DNA of 15,358 nucleotides, from NCBI GenBank assembly GCA_016206995.1, contig JACQQN010000002.1, positions 1-15,358 of the forward strand, read 5' to 3'. The position numbers and the translations under genes are program-made. Shown piece by piece: positions 1 through 6,654 of the stretch (position 1 is its first letter; the number at the start of each line of letters is the position of its first letter). The stretch is from Candidatus Omnitrophota bacterium. Its GTDB lineage: Bacteria > Omnitrophota > Omnitrophia > Omnitrophales > Abzuiibacteriaceae. Under the pieces are notes generated by a model. It was not told the DNA's origin and ran no database searches. It saw only the letters and a list, made by a program, of their open reading frames with translations.

Positions 1-42
1 CCTTTATCCTCTCCCCTTAGGGGAGAGGATAATGGTGAGGAG
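1..42. repeat. Palindromic intergenic repeat, copy 1 (left end probably cut by the window edge)
   Basis: A perfect 25-base palindrome spans 6-30: ATCCTCTCCCCT at 6-17 and its exact reverse complement at 19-30, with one base between. It is followed by GGTGAGGAG at 34-42. The same GGTGAGGAG ending closes the second repeat at 2185-2226, so the two look like members of one family. In that second copy the partner arm CCCCTCACC is present; here it would lie just before base 1. No T-run follows, so it is not a classical intrinsic terminator, though the RNA could form a stable hairpin. Confidence 0.7.
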
Positions 43-158
43 CTCTTGGCAATACCGCGCGCTTTATTTTTGGCCACTGATTGCAATGGCTGGACGACTT
101 GCTCAAAGAATCGTTCTGAATTTATGGAACATGATAGAAAGTTAGAGGAATTAATTAA
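43..158. other. Leader/spacer before the chain-length gene; no convincing gene
   Basis: One frame is open from base 2 to a TAG at 143-145, and another is open from about base 50 to a TGA just past the start of the next gene. Neither gives a peptide I recognise, and the first would have to be read through the palindrome. An AGAGGA at 144-149 serves as ribosome binding site for the gene at 159. I see no convincing -35/-10 pair, so the operon promoter may lie upstream of the window. Confidence 0.4.
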
Positions 159-1376
159 ATGGTTAATCTTGGTATGATTACTCAAAGTTTTAGGTTGCGC
201 GAGTATTACTATATGTTGCTCCGCCACAAGTTGTATTTTTTTGGTGCTATTTTTGCGTCAATGTTCATCGCATTAATATTAACGTTTGTGCTTCCGAAAA
301 GTTATCGCGCTGAAACAGTTCTCTTGATTCAGGAAGAAAAGTTTCTGAATCCATTGATTTCAGGTCTCGCAATTTCACCGGGTATGGCGGAACGGTTGCG
401 TACTTTGAAAGAAGAGCTGCTTTCTTGGCAGCGCCTGACGTTGCTCGCTGAGAAACTTGGAATGGATAAAACCACCAAGAATCAATATGAGTACGAGCAA
501 ATGATTCGTAGCTTGCGGGATCACGTTTCCGTCAAAATGAAAGGGCACGACATCATTACCATTCGGTTTGAAGGAGCCGATCCCAAGCAAGCTCAGAAAA
601 TAGTTCAAACACTTTCTGACATTATCATTCAAGGCAACCTCGCGTCACAAAATCTGGAAGCCAACAGCGCAATCCGTTTTATTGAGGAACAGCTTGAAGC
701 GTATCGCACCAAACTGGAAAAATCAGAAGCGGAACTCAGGACTTTTCAAGAGCTCTATGAATCAACGCTTCCAGTTGCTTCCCGCTTAAACGATCAATTG
801 GTGAATCTCAAAATGCAGCTCAACACACTTCTCATTGATAACACCGAAGAACATCCGGAAGTGATCAAAACCAAACAGTTGATTGAAGATCTTCAAAAGC
901 AGCGCGACGCGCAATTCAATCTTGCCAAAGAGCAGGGACTTGATATTGATTCTAAACGATATAACGAATTTACATCTGTAACGCCTGTTCACGAGCAGCA
1001 ACTTGCGAAACTCCAGCGTAATTATGCGGTGAACGATCAAATGTACCAGTCGCTTCTCAATCGGCTTGAGACTGCTAAAATTTCACAGACCCTGGAGCAA
1101 TCGGATAAAGGAACCAAATTTTTTATTTTGGAACCAGCGCGGCTGCCCTTAAAACCCGTAAGTCCAAACAAGTTCATGCTTCTCTTTGGAGGTTTTCTGG
1201 TAGGGCTCGGTTTGGGTTGCGTTTTGATTTATTTCTTGGAATTTGGTGATAATTCGATCCGTACCGTGGATGATGCAAGACTTCTTCTTGAACAGCCGAT
1301 CCTTGGTTGGATTGGAACGATTCATCCCGAGGAATTGCTCTTAGAACATCAGGCAAGGAGCGCGGTTCATGTATAA
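159..1376 (+). CDS. Polysaccharide chain-length determinant, Wzz/GumC type (XrtA-style)
   Basis: This inner-membrane polysaccharide co-polymerase sets chain length and helps export. It has the classic layout: a short cytoplasmic N-terminus, a transmembrane helix at about residues 25-45, a long periplasmic part with predicted coiled coil at about 165-255 and 275-315, a proline-rich stretch at 325-337, and a second helix at about 338-360. A cytoplasmic tail of about 45 residues follows and lacks any Walker motif. The kinase is therefore a separate protein, encoded two genes downstream. At 405 residues it is in the range of two-helix Wzz proteins and somewhat shorter than many GumC/XrtA types. 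The ATG at 159 is chosen because AGAGGA sits nine bases upstream; a second in-frame ATG is at 174. Its stop overlaps the next start by eight bases, so the two are probably translationally coupled. Family assignment is firm; the XrtA subtype is inferred from the neighbours. Confidence 0.9.
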   Translation: MVNLGMITQSFRLREYYYMLLRHKLYFFGAIFASMFIALILTFVLPKSYRAETVLLIQEEKFLNPLISGLAISPGMAERLRTLKEELLSWQRLTLLAEKLGMDKTTKNQYEYEQMIRSLRDHVSVKMKGHDIITIRFEGADPKQAQKIVQTLSDIIIQGNLASQNLEANSAIRFIEEQLEAYRTKLEKSEAELRTFQELYESTLPVASRLNDQLVNLKMQLNTLLIDNTEEHPEVIKTKQLIEDLQKQRDAQFNLAKEQGLDIDSKRYNEFTSVTPVHEQQLAKLQRNYAVNDQMYQSLLNRLETAKISQTLEQSDKGTKFFILEPARLPLKPVSPNKFMLLFGGFLVGLGLGCVLIYFLEFGDNSIRTVDDARLLLEQPILGWIGTIHPEELLLEHQARSAVHV

Positions 1377-2181
1377 CCGATTCTACGGGTTTCGTGAAAA
1401 TCCGTTCAACCAAACGCCCGACACGGACTTCTTTTTTCCATCTGAACATCACAAAGCGGCGATGGATGCCATGCTTTATGCTGTCCGGCAGAGAAAAGGT
1501 TTCGTGGTCATCACAGGTGAAATTGGATCCGGAAAGACAACGGTTTCCAGAGCGCTCCTTAAGAAGTTGGGTGACGAAGTAAAAAGCGCAGTGATCACAA
1601 ACACACATTTGACACCCAAGGGAATTATTTTGTTGATGATGGAAGACCTTGAAATTGATTATGTCCCCGGTTCCAAAGAGAAACTTTTGATTCAGCTGAA
1701 TGAATTCTTGCTCACGCAGGCGTCGATGGACCAAACCGTTGTTCTTTTGATTGATGAAGCGCAAAATTTGTCGCCGGCGTGCCTTGAAGAAGTGCGGATG
1801 ATTTCCAATTTGGAAACAGAAAAAGAGAAGCTCGTTCAAATTATTTTGATGGGTCAGCCCGAACTGAAAAGCAAGCTTCAAAAACCGACGCTTGAGCAGT
1901 TGAGGCAGCGAATTGCGCTTCGTTATGAGTTGAGGCCGTTAACCGAAAAAGAAGTGAAGGATTACATTCGTTATCGGTTAAACCTGGTAAAATCAAATGG
2001 TAAAGACATGGATTCGCTTTTTAACGAGGAAGCGCTTTCTCTGATTTACAAACATTCGAGAGGGCTTCCCCGGTTGATTAATATTTTTTGTGACCACGCA
2101 CTACTCACGGCTTGTGTCGCCGAAGCGAAATGCGTGACACCCAAGATGGTGGAAGAATCAGTTTCAGAAATTAGATTTTAA
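1369..2181 (+). CDS. ExeA-like AAA ATPase, XrtA/PEP-CTERM-associated type
   Basis: A cytoplasmic P-loop ATPase of 270 residues. The N-terminus (MYNRFYGFRENPFN) is the signature opening of the ExeA/GspA-like family. Walker A is GEIGSGKTT at residues 50-58 with Lys56. Walker B is VVLLIDEAQ at 124-132 with Asp129 and Glu130. A sensor-1-like strand is at 155-166, a QRIALRYEL segment at 180-188, and a sensor-2-like GLPRLIN at 232-238. There is no C-terminal peptidoglycan-binding domain or membrane helix, unlike full-length ExeA. Short ATPases of this type are a known companion of XrtA exopolysaccharide loci, where their exact role is not settled; energising or remodelling the assembly machinery is a reasonable guess. 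The start overlaps the chain-length gene by eight bases. The ATPase call is very secure and the association moderately so. Confidence 0.9.
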   Translation: MYNRFYGFRENPFNQTPDTDFFFPSEHHKAAMDAMLYAVRQRKGFVVITGEIGSGKTTVSRALLKKLGDEVKSAVITNTHLTPKGIILLMMEDLEIDYVPGSKEKLLIQLNEFLLTQASMDQTVVLLIDEAQNLSPACLEEVRMISNLETEKEKLVQIILMGQPELKSKLQKPTLEQLRQRIALRYELRPLTEKEVKDYIRYRLNLVKSNGKDMDSLFNEEALSLIYKHSRGLPRLINIFCDHALLTACVAEAKCVTPKMVEESVSEIRF

Positions 2182-2184
2182 GTT

Positions 2185-2226
2185 CCCCTCACCTTTGTTT
2201 AGTAGGGGACAGGGCAGGGTGAGGAG
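2185..2226. repeat. Palindromic intergenic repeat, copy 2
   Basis: CCCCTCACC at 2185-2193 pairs with GGTGAGGAG at 2218-2226 with one mismatch. An inner CCCCT (2185-2189)/AGGGG (2204-2208) pairing is an alternative fold. The GGTGAGGAG end is shared with the repeat at 1-42. It fills nearly the whole gap between the ATPase and the autokinase, inside what should be one transcript, so it may act as an RNA hairpin affecting stability or relative expression. That role is inference. Confidence 0.65.
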
Positions 2227-2242
2227 TGAGAGAGGAAAGAAA

Positions 2243-3259
2243 ATGAGCAAATTTACAAAAGCACTTGAGAAAATTCAAGAAGGAAAAGTGGAGGCAGAAG
2301 AAAGTCTCCGAAAGCAGCCCTTTTCTTTTGAAACGATGGATGCGGAAGAATCAAAGCAAACTGAATGGAAACGCGGGATCCCTTCAATAAAAAATGCTCG
2401 GCCATTGCCTGACATCGTTTCCTATCACTTTTCGGATTCTGTGATGGCAGAACAATACCGGATGCTGAGAGCCAATCTTGAAACGAGTTTCACGAAAGAA
2501 GGCGGAAAAGTCATTTTGGTTTCAAGTTCAGTTCATGGTGAAGGAAAAACGGTGACCACTGCTAATTTAGCGCTTACACTGGCTGAAAATCCAGACATAC
2601 GGATTGCCGTGATTGACGCAGACTTGAGAAAAGGGCGTCTTGCGGAGTGTCTTGGATTCGGGAAAGACCGGACAGGACTTTCAAACTATCTTACCAACGG
2701 AGAAGATTTTTCTCCTAAGAAATTTATGGTGAAGAATTCGAAGGACAATATCGTGGTGATTCCACGCGGTGCTTACACAAAGAATCCTTCGCAGCTTGTG
2801 AATTCAGGTAAGTTTCGGATGTTGATTGCACAGCTCAGGAATTGGTTTGATTATGTCTTAATTGACTCACCACCGATCATGGCTGTGGCAGATGCCAGCA
2901 TCATTGGTCGTGAAGCGGATGGGCTCCTCATGATTATTCGCCTTGGAAAAACTCCCAAAAATATTATTTCACACGCCAATCTTCTTTTCAAACAAGCAGG
3001 AATCAATTTGCTTGGGTATGTTCTCACGAACGTTGCTTATCCTTCAGAACAGTACCGCTATTACTATGGATATAGCGATGTCGAGGAAAAACAAGTCAAG
3101 CGCTTTAAGAGGCAAGCCAAATCAGCGGTTAGAAAAGTCGGTGCCCAGCTTCAGAATTTTGAAGAGCAGTTTAATACTTGGTGGGATCACAAGGTTGCTG
3201 CAGGGGCAAAGCAAAAGCGAGAAAAAATAAAATCATCAAGCGAGGTGAAAGAGTCATGA
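2243..3259 (+). CDS. Bacterial tyrosine autokinase (BY-kinase, CpsD/CapB/XrtA type)
   Basis: A cytoplasmic MinD-like P-loop kinase whose autophosphorylation cycle controls polymerisation and export together with the Wzz-type partner. In the 338-residue protein an EQYRMLR segment at 70-76 matches the EX2RX2R oligomerisation motif (E70, R73, R76). Walker A is SVHGEGKT at 96-103 (Lys102), Walker A' is AVIDAD at 122-127, and Walker B is YVLIDSPP at 204-211 (Asp208). A tyrosine cluster (Y271, Y273, Y274, Y275, Y277) is the probable phosphorylation site; a basic tail follows. An upstream in-frame ATG at 2195 is rejected because the extension would be read through the palindromic repeat. The ATG at 2243 has AGAGGAAAG just upstream and gives the typical MSKFTKAL start. 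It overlaps the epimerase by four bases (ATGA). The membrane activator is on a separate polypeptide, as in Gram-positive and XrtA systems. Confidence 0.92.
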   Translation: MSKFTKALEKIQEGKVEAEESLRKQPFSFETMDAEESKQTEWKRGIPSIKNARPLPDIVSYHFSDSVMAEQYRMLRANLETSFTKEGGKVILVSSSVHGEGKTVTTANLALTLAENPDIRIAVIDADLRKGRLAECLGFGKDRTGLSNYLTNGEDFSPKKFMVKNSKDNIVVIPRGAYTKNPSQLVNSGKFRMLIAQLRNWFDYVLIDSPPIMAVADASIIGREADGLLMIIRLGKTPKNIISHANLLFKQAGINLLGYVLTNVAYPSEQYRYYYGYSDVEEKQVKRFKRQAKSAVRKVGAQLQNFEEQFNTWWDHKVAAGAKQKREKIKSSSEVKES

Positions 3260-4239
3260 GTCGATATTTAGTTACCGGCGGAGCAGGTTTTATCGGTTCC
3301 AATATTGTGGATGGGCTTCTTGCAAAGGGCCACAAAGTGCGCGTGTTTGATGATTTGTCCACAGGGAAGAAAGAAAACCTTGCTCATTGCGAGTCAAAAA
3401 TTGAATTTGTGCTTGGGGACCTTCGTGATCGGGAAGCCATTCAAAAAGCTGCAAAAGGAATTGACGGAATCTTTCACATTGCAGCGCTTCGAGCGGTTCT
3501 GCGTTCGGTGGATGACCCTTCAGAAACGAACGATGTTAATGTCACCGGTACGTTGAATGTTCTTTTGGCAGCGCGCGATCAATCGGTGAAACGAGTTGTT
3601 TTCTCATCATCATCTTCGGTTTACGGCGAGACGGAAGAATTTCCGCTTAAAGAAGAAGCGAAGCCGAGGCCGGAATCTCCCTATGCGGCCAGCAAAGTTA
3701 TGGGAGAGTATTATTGCAAATTGTTTACGAAGCTTTACAACCTTGAAACCGTTGCGTTGCGGTATTTCAACGTATTTGGGCCGAGACAAAATCCAGAATC
3801 AAAATATTCCGCTGTCATTCCAATTTTTGTGGATGATTTACTTCATGACAAGTCACCCGAAATTCACTGGGACGGTAAACAATCGCGCGATTTTTCTTAC
3901 GTGGATAACGTGGTGACAGGAAACATTTTAGCCATGGAGCGGAAAGGGGCGAGCGGGGAAGTATTCAATATTGCCTGCCACGAGGAATTTTCAGTCCTCG
4001 ATATCTTTAACAATTTAAAAGCGATCCTTAACATTCATCACATCCAACCCACCTTCAAACCCAAGCGAGCAGGCGACGTCCGGCGGACGTTTGCGGACAT
4101 TTCCAAAGCCGAGAAGCTTTTGGGTTTCACCGTTCAAACCCGCTTTCGTGAGGGGCTCAAAAAAACTGTTGATTGGTTTTTGTCCGAATCTGGGAATTTG
4201 CCTTCCAAGTCGGCCAAGGTAAAGATTGCGGCAGTTTAG
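3256..4239 (+). CDS. NAD-dependent UDP-sugar 4-epimerase, extended SDR family (GalE/WbpP-like)
   Basis: A cytoplasmic nucleotide-sugar epimerase of 327 residues, supplying a precursor such as UDP-galactose, UDP-GalNAc or a related sugar. The N-terminal Rossmann motif GGAGFIG is at 8-14, an acidic FDDLSTG at 31-37 contacts NAD adenosine, and SSSSVYG at 118-124 carries the catalytic Ser/Thr. The YxxxK pair is Tyr143/Lys147, ALRYFNVFGPRQ is at 167-178, and RDFSYVDN at 211-218 lies in the substrate domain. By eye the RYFNVFGPRQNP and RDFSYVDN regions look closer to WbpP-like UDP-GlcNAc/GalNAc 4-epimerases than to E. coli GalE, but specificity cannot be read with certainty. The start at 3256 is preferred over the longer frame from 3178: it gives the family-typical MSRYLVTGGAG, overlaps the kinase stop as ATGA, and has GAGGTGA upstream. 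A short basic tail (315-327) follows the conserved fold. Confidence 0.9.
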   Translation: MSRYLVTGGAGFIGSNIVDGLLAKGHKVRVFDDLSTGKKENLAHCESKIEFVLGDLRDREAIQKAAKGIDGIFHIAALRAVLRSVDDPSETNDVNVTGTLNVLLAARDQSVKRVVFSSSSSVYGETEEFPLKEEAKPRPESPYAASKVMGEYYCKLFTKLYNLETVALRYFNVFGPRQNPESKYSAVIPIFVDDLLHDKSPEIHWDGKQSRDFSYVDNVVTGNILAMERKGASGEVFNIACHEEFSVLDIFNNLKAILNIHHIQPTFKPKRAGDVRRTFADISKAEKLLGFTVQTRFREGLKKTVDWFLSESGNLPSKSAKVKIAAV

Positions 4240-4258
4240 CCTGAAGTTTCCTCAAGCG

Positions 4259-4338
4259 CTTCGACTCATTTGATTTTGCATGTTTCGCTCAGCGCTGTGG
4301 TGAGCGAAGCCGCCACGGCCCATGGCGGATAGTCGAAC
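4259..4338. repeat. Composite hairpin repeat (outer stem enclosing two hairpins)
   Basis: This lies in the 188-base gap after the epimerase. An outer stem TTCGACT (4260-4266)/AGTCGAA (4331-4337) encloses two hairpins: TTCGCTCA (4284-4291)/TGAGCGAA (4301-4308), and CCGCCA (4310-4315)/TGGCGG (4323-4328). All arms are exact. The CTTCGACT...TGAGCGAA...AGTCGAA pieces resemble a common intergenic palindrome type; the second hairpin sits exactly between TGAGCGAA and AGTCGAA, as if inserted. No T-run follows. The rest of the gap (4339-4427) is AT-rich, with a ribosome binding site near its end and no clear promoter. Confidence 0.65.
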
Positions 4339-4427
4339 CACAGATTTTCCATTGATTGTTTGCAAATAGTTTGGCGGCAGTTTTTGCGTGCGTTTGTTGC
4401 AAAAAATAAACGAGGGGTTTGAGAAAC

Positions 4428-5105
4428 ATGACATCTTTAAAAGAAATTGCTGATCGGAAAAAGCGAGCGACTTGGTTGTTTTTCGTGGTCGCAATTCTTG
4501 TTATCCTTCATTTGGTGAGTTTATTTGCTCAAAAATGGAGTTGGCAGATGGAACGGATGTTTAATTTAGATGGAGAAAATAACATCCCCACTTGGTTTTC
4601 AAGCATCATTTTAGCTTTATCTGCTTTTACCGCGTATGATTGTTTCAAGCAATCGATTAATTCACAACACCGGAACATCTGGCGTTTGGTTGCGGTGGGC
4701 CTGTTGTTTCTTTCCTGTGATGAAGTGGCCATGTTGCATGAAAATTTAGGATCTGTTTTAGAGCGCCATGTTTGGGTACCTGTTTTGGGTACAAAAATTC
4801 TAACCGTTTTTCCTGAAACCGTTTGGCCTATTATGTTAGCTCCTTTAGTGCTGGCGAGTATTTTATTATTTGGTTTTGGTTTGCGCGCGTGCTTAAAAGG
4901 ATCCACCCAAGCTTTTCAACTTCTTTCTTTAGGGATCGCGTTCATGTTTTTCGCTGGCGTTGGGTTAGATTTCAGTACTAATTTTATTAATCAAAATCAG
5001 TTCCCCTGGTTATTGCAAGTTGAAATTATTTTGGAAGAATCTTTTGAGATGATGGGAGAAATTCTCATTCTTTTAGGATTGATCACACATCAGGGAAATT
5101 ATTAA
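4428..5105 (+). CDS. Uncharacterised six-helix membrane protein with CDEVAMLHE and EESFEMMGE motifs
   Basis: I do not recognise a named family. The 225-residue protein has a basic N-terminus and about six hydrophobic helices (approximately 14-34, 55-73, 84-103, 131-153, 163-181, 199-219). Its striking feature is polar residues in or beside the helices: Asp98, Glu99, His104 and Glu105 at the end of helix 3 (CDEVAMLHE), Asp181 after helix 5, and Glu199, Glu203, Glu204, Glu207 and Glu211 in helix 6 (EESFEMMGE). Such a set could bind metal or form the active site of a membrane enzyme, but that is inference. It is too short for a Wzy polymerase or O-antigen ligase. The ATG at 4428 (GAGGGG ten bases upstream) is chosen over a TTG at 4419, which lies too close to that site. 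By eye TTA is unusually common among its leucine codons compared with the epimerase gene, and repeats flank it upstream, so acquisition by transfer is possible. Confidence 0.75.
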   Translation: MTSLKEIADRKKRATWLFFVVAILVILHLVSLFAQKWSWQMERMFNLDGENNIPTWFSSIILALSAFTAYDCFKQSINSQHRNIWRLVAVGLLFLSCDEVAMLHENLGSVLERHVWVPVLGTKILTVFPETVWPIMLAPLVLASILLFGFGLRACLKGSTQAFQLLSLGIAFMFFAGVGLDFSTNFINQNQFPWLLQVEIILEESFEMMGEILILLGLITHQGNY

Positions 5106-5169
5106 AAGATCTAGCTTTAACGCGAGCGATGTCGCAGTCAGGCCAAAAGAGTGATCAAGAGGCAATGGA

Positions 5170-6654
5170 ATGTCTTCATTAAAAGAAAAAACAGTGTCGG
5201 GTGTGAAGTGGTCGGTCATGAACCGAGTCCTTCAAAAAGTGATTTCGGTTGGAACGTTCGCAATTCTTGCACGGATTTTAGAACCGGCTGACTTTGGTTT
5301 GTTTGCGCTTGCCTTTGTCGCAATTGACAGCCTTTCGGTTTTCAAATCTTTTGGAATTGATTCCGCATTGATTCAGCGTAAAGACGATCTTGGAAGAGCG
5401 ACCGATACGGCTTTTTTTCTCATTATGGCTGCCGGCTTGGTTACTTTTCTGGTGGGTTGGTTGATTGCGCCAGTTGCCGCGAAGTTTTTTGATAATCCTC
5501 ACGTTCTCTCCATTATTCAAGCGCTTGTCGTTTCTTACCTTTTAAGTTACATCGGAAAGGTTCCATTTGCGCTGCTCCAAAAACAAATGCGGTTTCAAGT
5601 GAGTAACGTGATTGATTTTATAGGTTCCATTGCAAACAGCGTTTTCGCAGTTTTGTTTGCTTTAATTTCTCCATCCGTTTGGAGCCTTGTGTGGGCGTAC
5701 TTGATCAAGCAATGCACAACCGCGGTGGTGAGTTGGCGACTTTCCGGGATCAAGCTTAGATGGCAATTTGATCCGAAGATTGCTAAGGAACTTTTTCATT
5801 ACGGAAAGTTTATGACGGGGCTTGGCATTCTTTGGTATTTAGCAGGCAATATTGGCAACATTGTTGTTGGTAAAGTACTTGGCGTTGCGATGCTTGGCTA
5901 TTACACGCTTGCTTTTAACGTTGGCAATTTCATCAACACGCATTTTACCCAATTAATTTCAGGCGTTTTATTTCCTGCTTACTCTACAATTCAAGAAGAT
6001 TCTGAAGCGCTCAAGCGGGTTTACCTGAAAACCGTCAAGTTTGTTTCCATGATTTCCATTCCGTTTAGCATGATATTAATTGTGCTTGCTGAGGAAATTA
6101 CACTGACCTTGTATGGTGCAAAATGGTCCGCGGTAATTCCGCTCATGAGGATTTTTGGTTTCGTTCAACTTCTTGCACCAATCGTAGCTTGCTCAGGCCC
6201 AGTTTTCATGGGATGTGGGAAGCCGAAATATAGTTTTTATTTGACACTCACATCACTTTTTGTCCATACACCGTTTCTTATTCTTTTTTCAAAAGCATGG
6301 GGGCTCGAGGGGGCGGTTTATGCTTCGCTTGCAACCATTTCTTTATTCGCACCGATCAATTTATTTTTAGCCCACAAAATTGTTCAGTTCCGAGCAGGTG
6401 AATTCCTAAAAAACATTGTGCCTTCGATTGGTTGTTCGATCGTCATGGTGATCATGACGCTTACATTTAAATGGATGTTCAAGGGGCCCATTTCGCACAT
6501 TTCCCTATTGGATCATTATTTTGTGAAGCTTGGTATTTTTTCTGCTTTAAGTATCTTTTTTTATGTTGCGGTTTATTTCTTGATGGATCGTCCGGCTGTT
6601 TTGGAAGCGAAGCAAATGATTTTTAAACTGAATCAAAACCAGAGTGTTGCATGA
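5170..6654 (+). CDS. wzx: Wzx/RfbX-type polysaccharide flippase (MOP superfamily)
   Basis: An inner-membrane transporter of 494 residues that moves undecaprenyl-linked oligosaccharide to the periplasmic face. The opening LKEKTVSGVKWS... followed by LARILEPADFGLFALA (33-48) and GIDSALIQRKD (62-72) is typical of the WzxC-like branch of the polysaccharide transporter family. Roughly a dozen or more hydrophobic helices run through to about residue 471, and a short charged tail ends the protein. Length fits the family. The ATG at 5170 has AAGAGG seven bases upstream; an ATG at 5165 is in another frame and soon meets a stop. The gene begins a block of tightly coupled genes: its TGA overlaps the next ATG (ATGA). 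It marks the locus as Wzx-dependent rather than ABC-transporter-dependent, although no Wzy partner is visible in the window. Confidence 0.9.
   Translation: MSSLKEKTVSGVKWSVMNRVLQKVISVGTFAILARILEPADFGLFALAFVAIDSLSVFKSFGIDSALIQRKDDLGRATDTAFFLIMAAGLVTFLVGWLIAPVAAKFFDNPHVLSIIQALVVSYLLSYIGKVPFALLQKQMRFQVSNVIDFIGSIANSVFAVLFALISPSVWSLVWAYLIKQCTTAVVSWRLSGIKLRWQFDPKIAKELFHYGKFMTGLGILWYLAGNIGNIVVGKVLGVAMLGYYTLAFNVGNFINTHFTQLISGVLFPAYSTIQEDSEALKRVYLKTVKFVSMISIPFSMILIVLAEEITLTLYGAKWSAVIPLMRIFGFVQLLAPIVACSGPVFMGCGKPKYSFYLTLTSLFVHTPFLILFSKAWGLEGAVYASLATISLFAPINLFLAHKIVQFRAGEFLKNIVPSIGCSIVMVIMTLTFKWMFKGPISHISLLDHYFVKLGIFSALSIFFYVAVYFLMDRPAVLEAKQMIFKLNQNQSVA

Noticed and set aside
2..145. Open frame ending in TAG at 143-145, possibly the tail of an upstream gene
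   Set aside because: It would be translated through the perfect palindrome and the peptide resembles nothing I recognise.
1174..1881. Minus-strand open frame of 235 codons
   Set aside because: It is antisense to the chain-length and ATPase genes, both of which have clear family motifs; the peptide has low-complexity, non-protein-like composition.
4373..4396. GGCGGCAG followed by GCGTGC, resembling the ops/JUMPstart element recognised by RfaH upstream of polysaccharide operons
   Set aside because: One mismatch in the core and altered spacing, located mid-cluster rather than in a leader, with no evidence of an RfaH homologue; probably chance.
4384..4412. Possible promoter TTGCGT - 17 bases - TAAACG before the membrane-protein gene
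   Set aside because: The -10 match is weak (about three of six) and the region is AT-rich, so such pairs arise by chance.
4252..4494. Minus-strand open frame of 80 codons over the intergenic repeat
   Set aside because: It is built from the hairpin repeat and the antisense of the membrane-protein start; no ribosome binding site and no recognisable protein.
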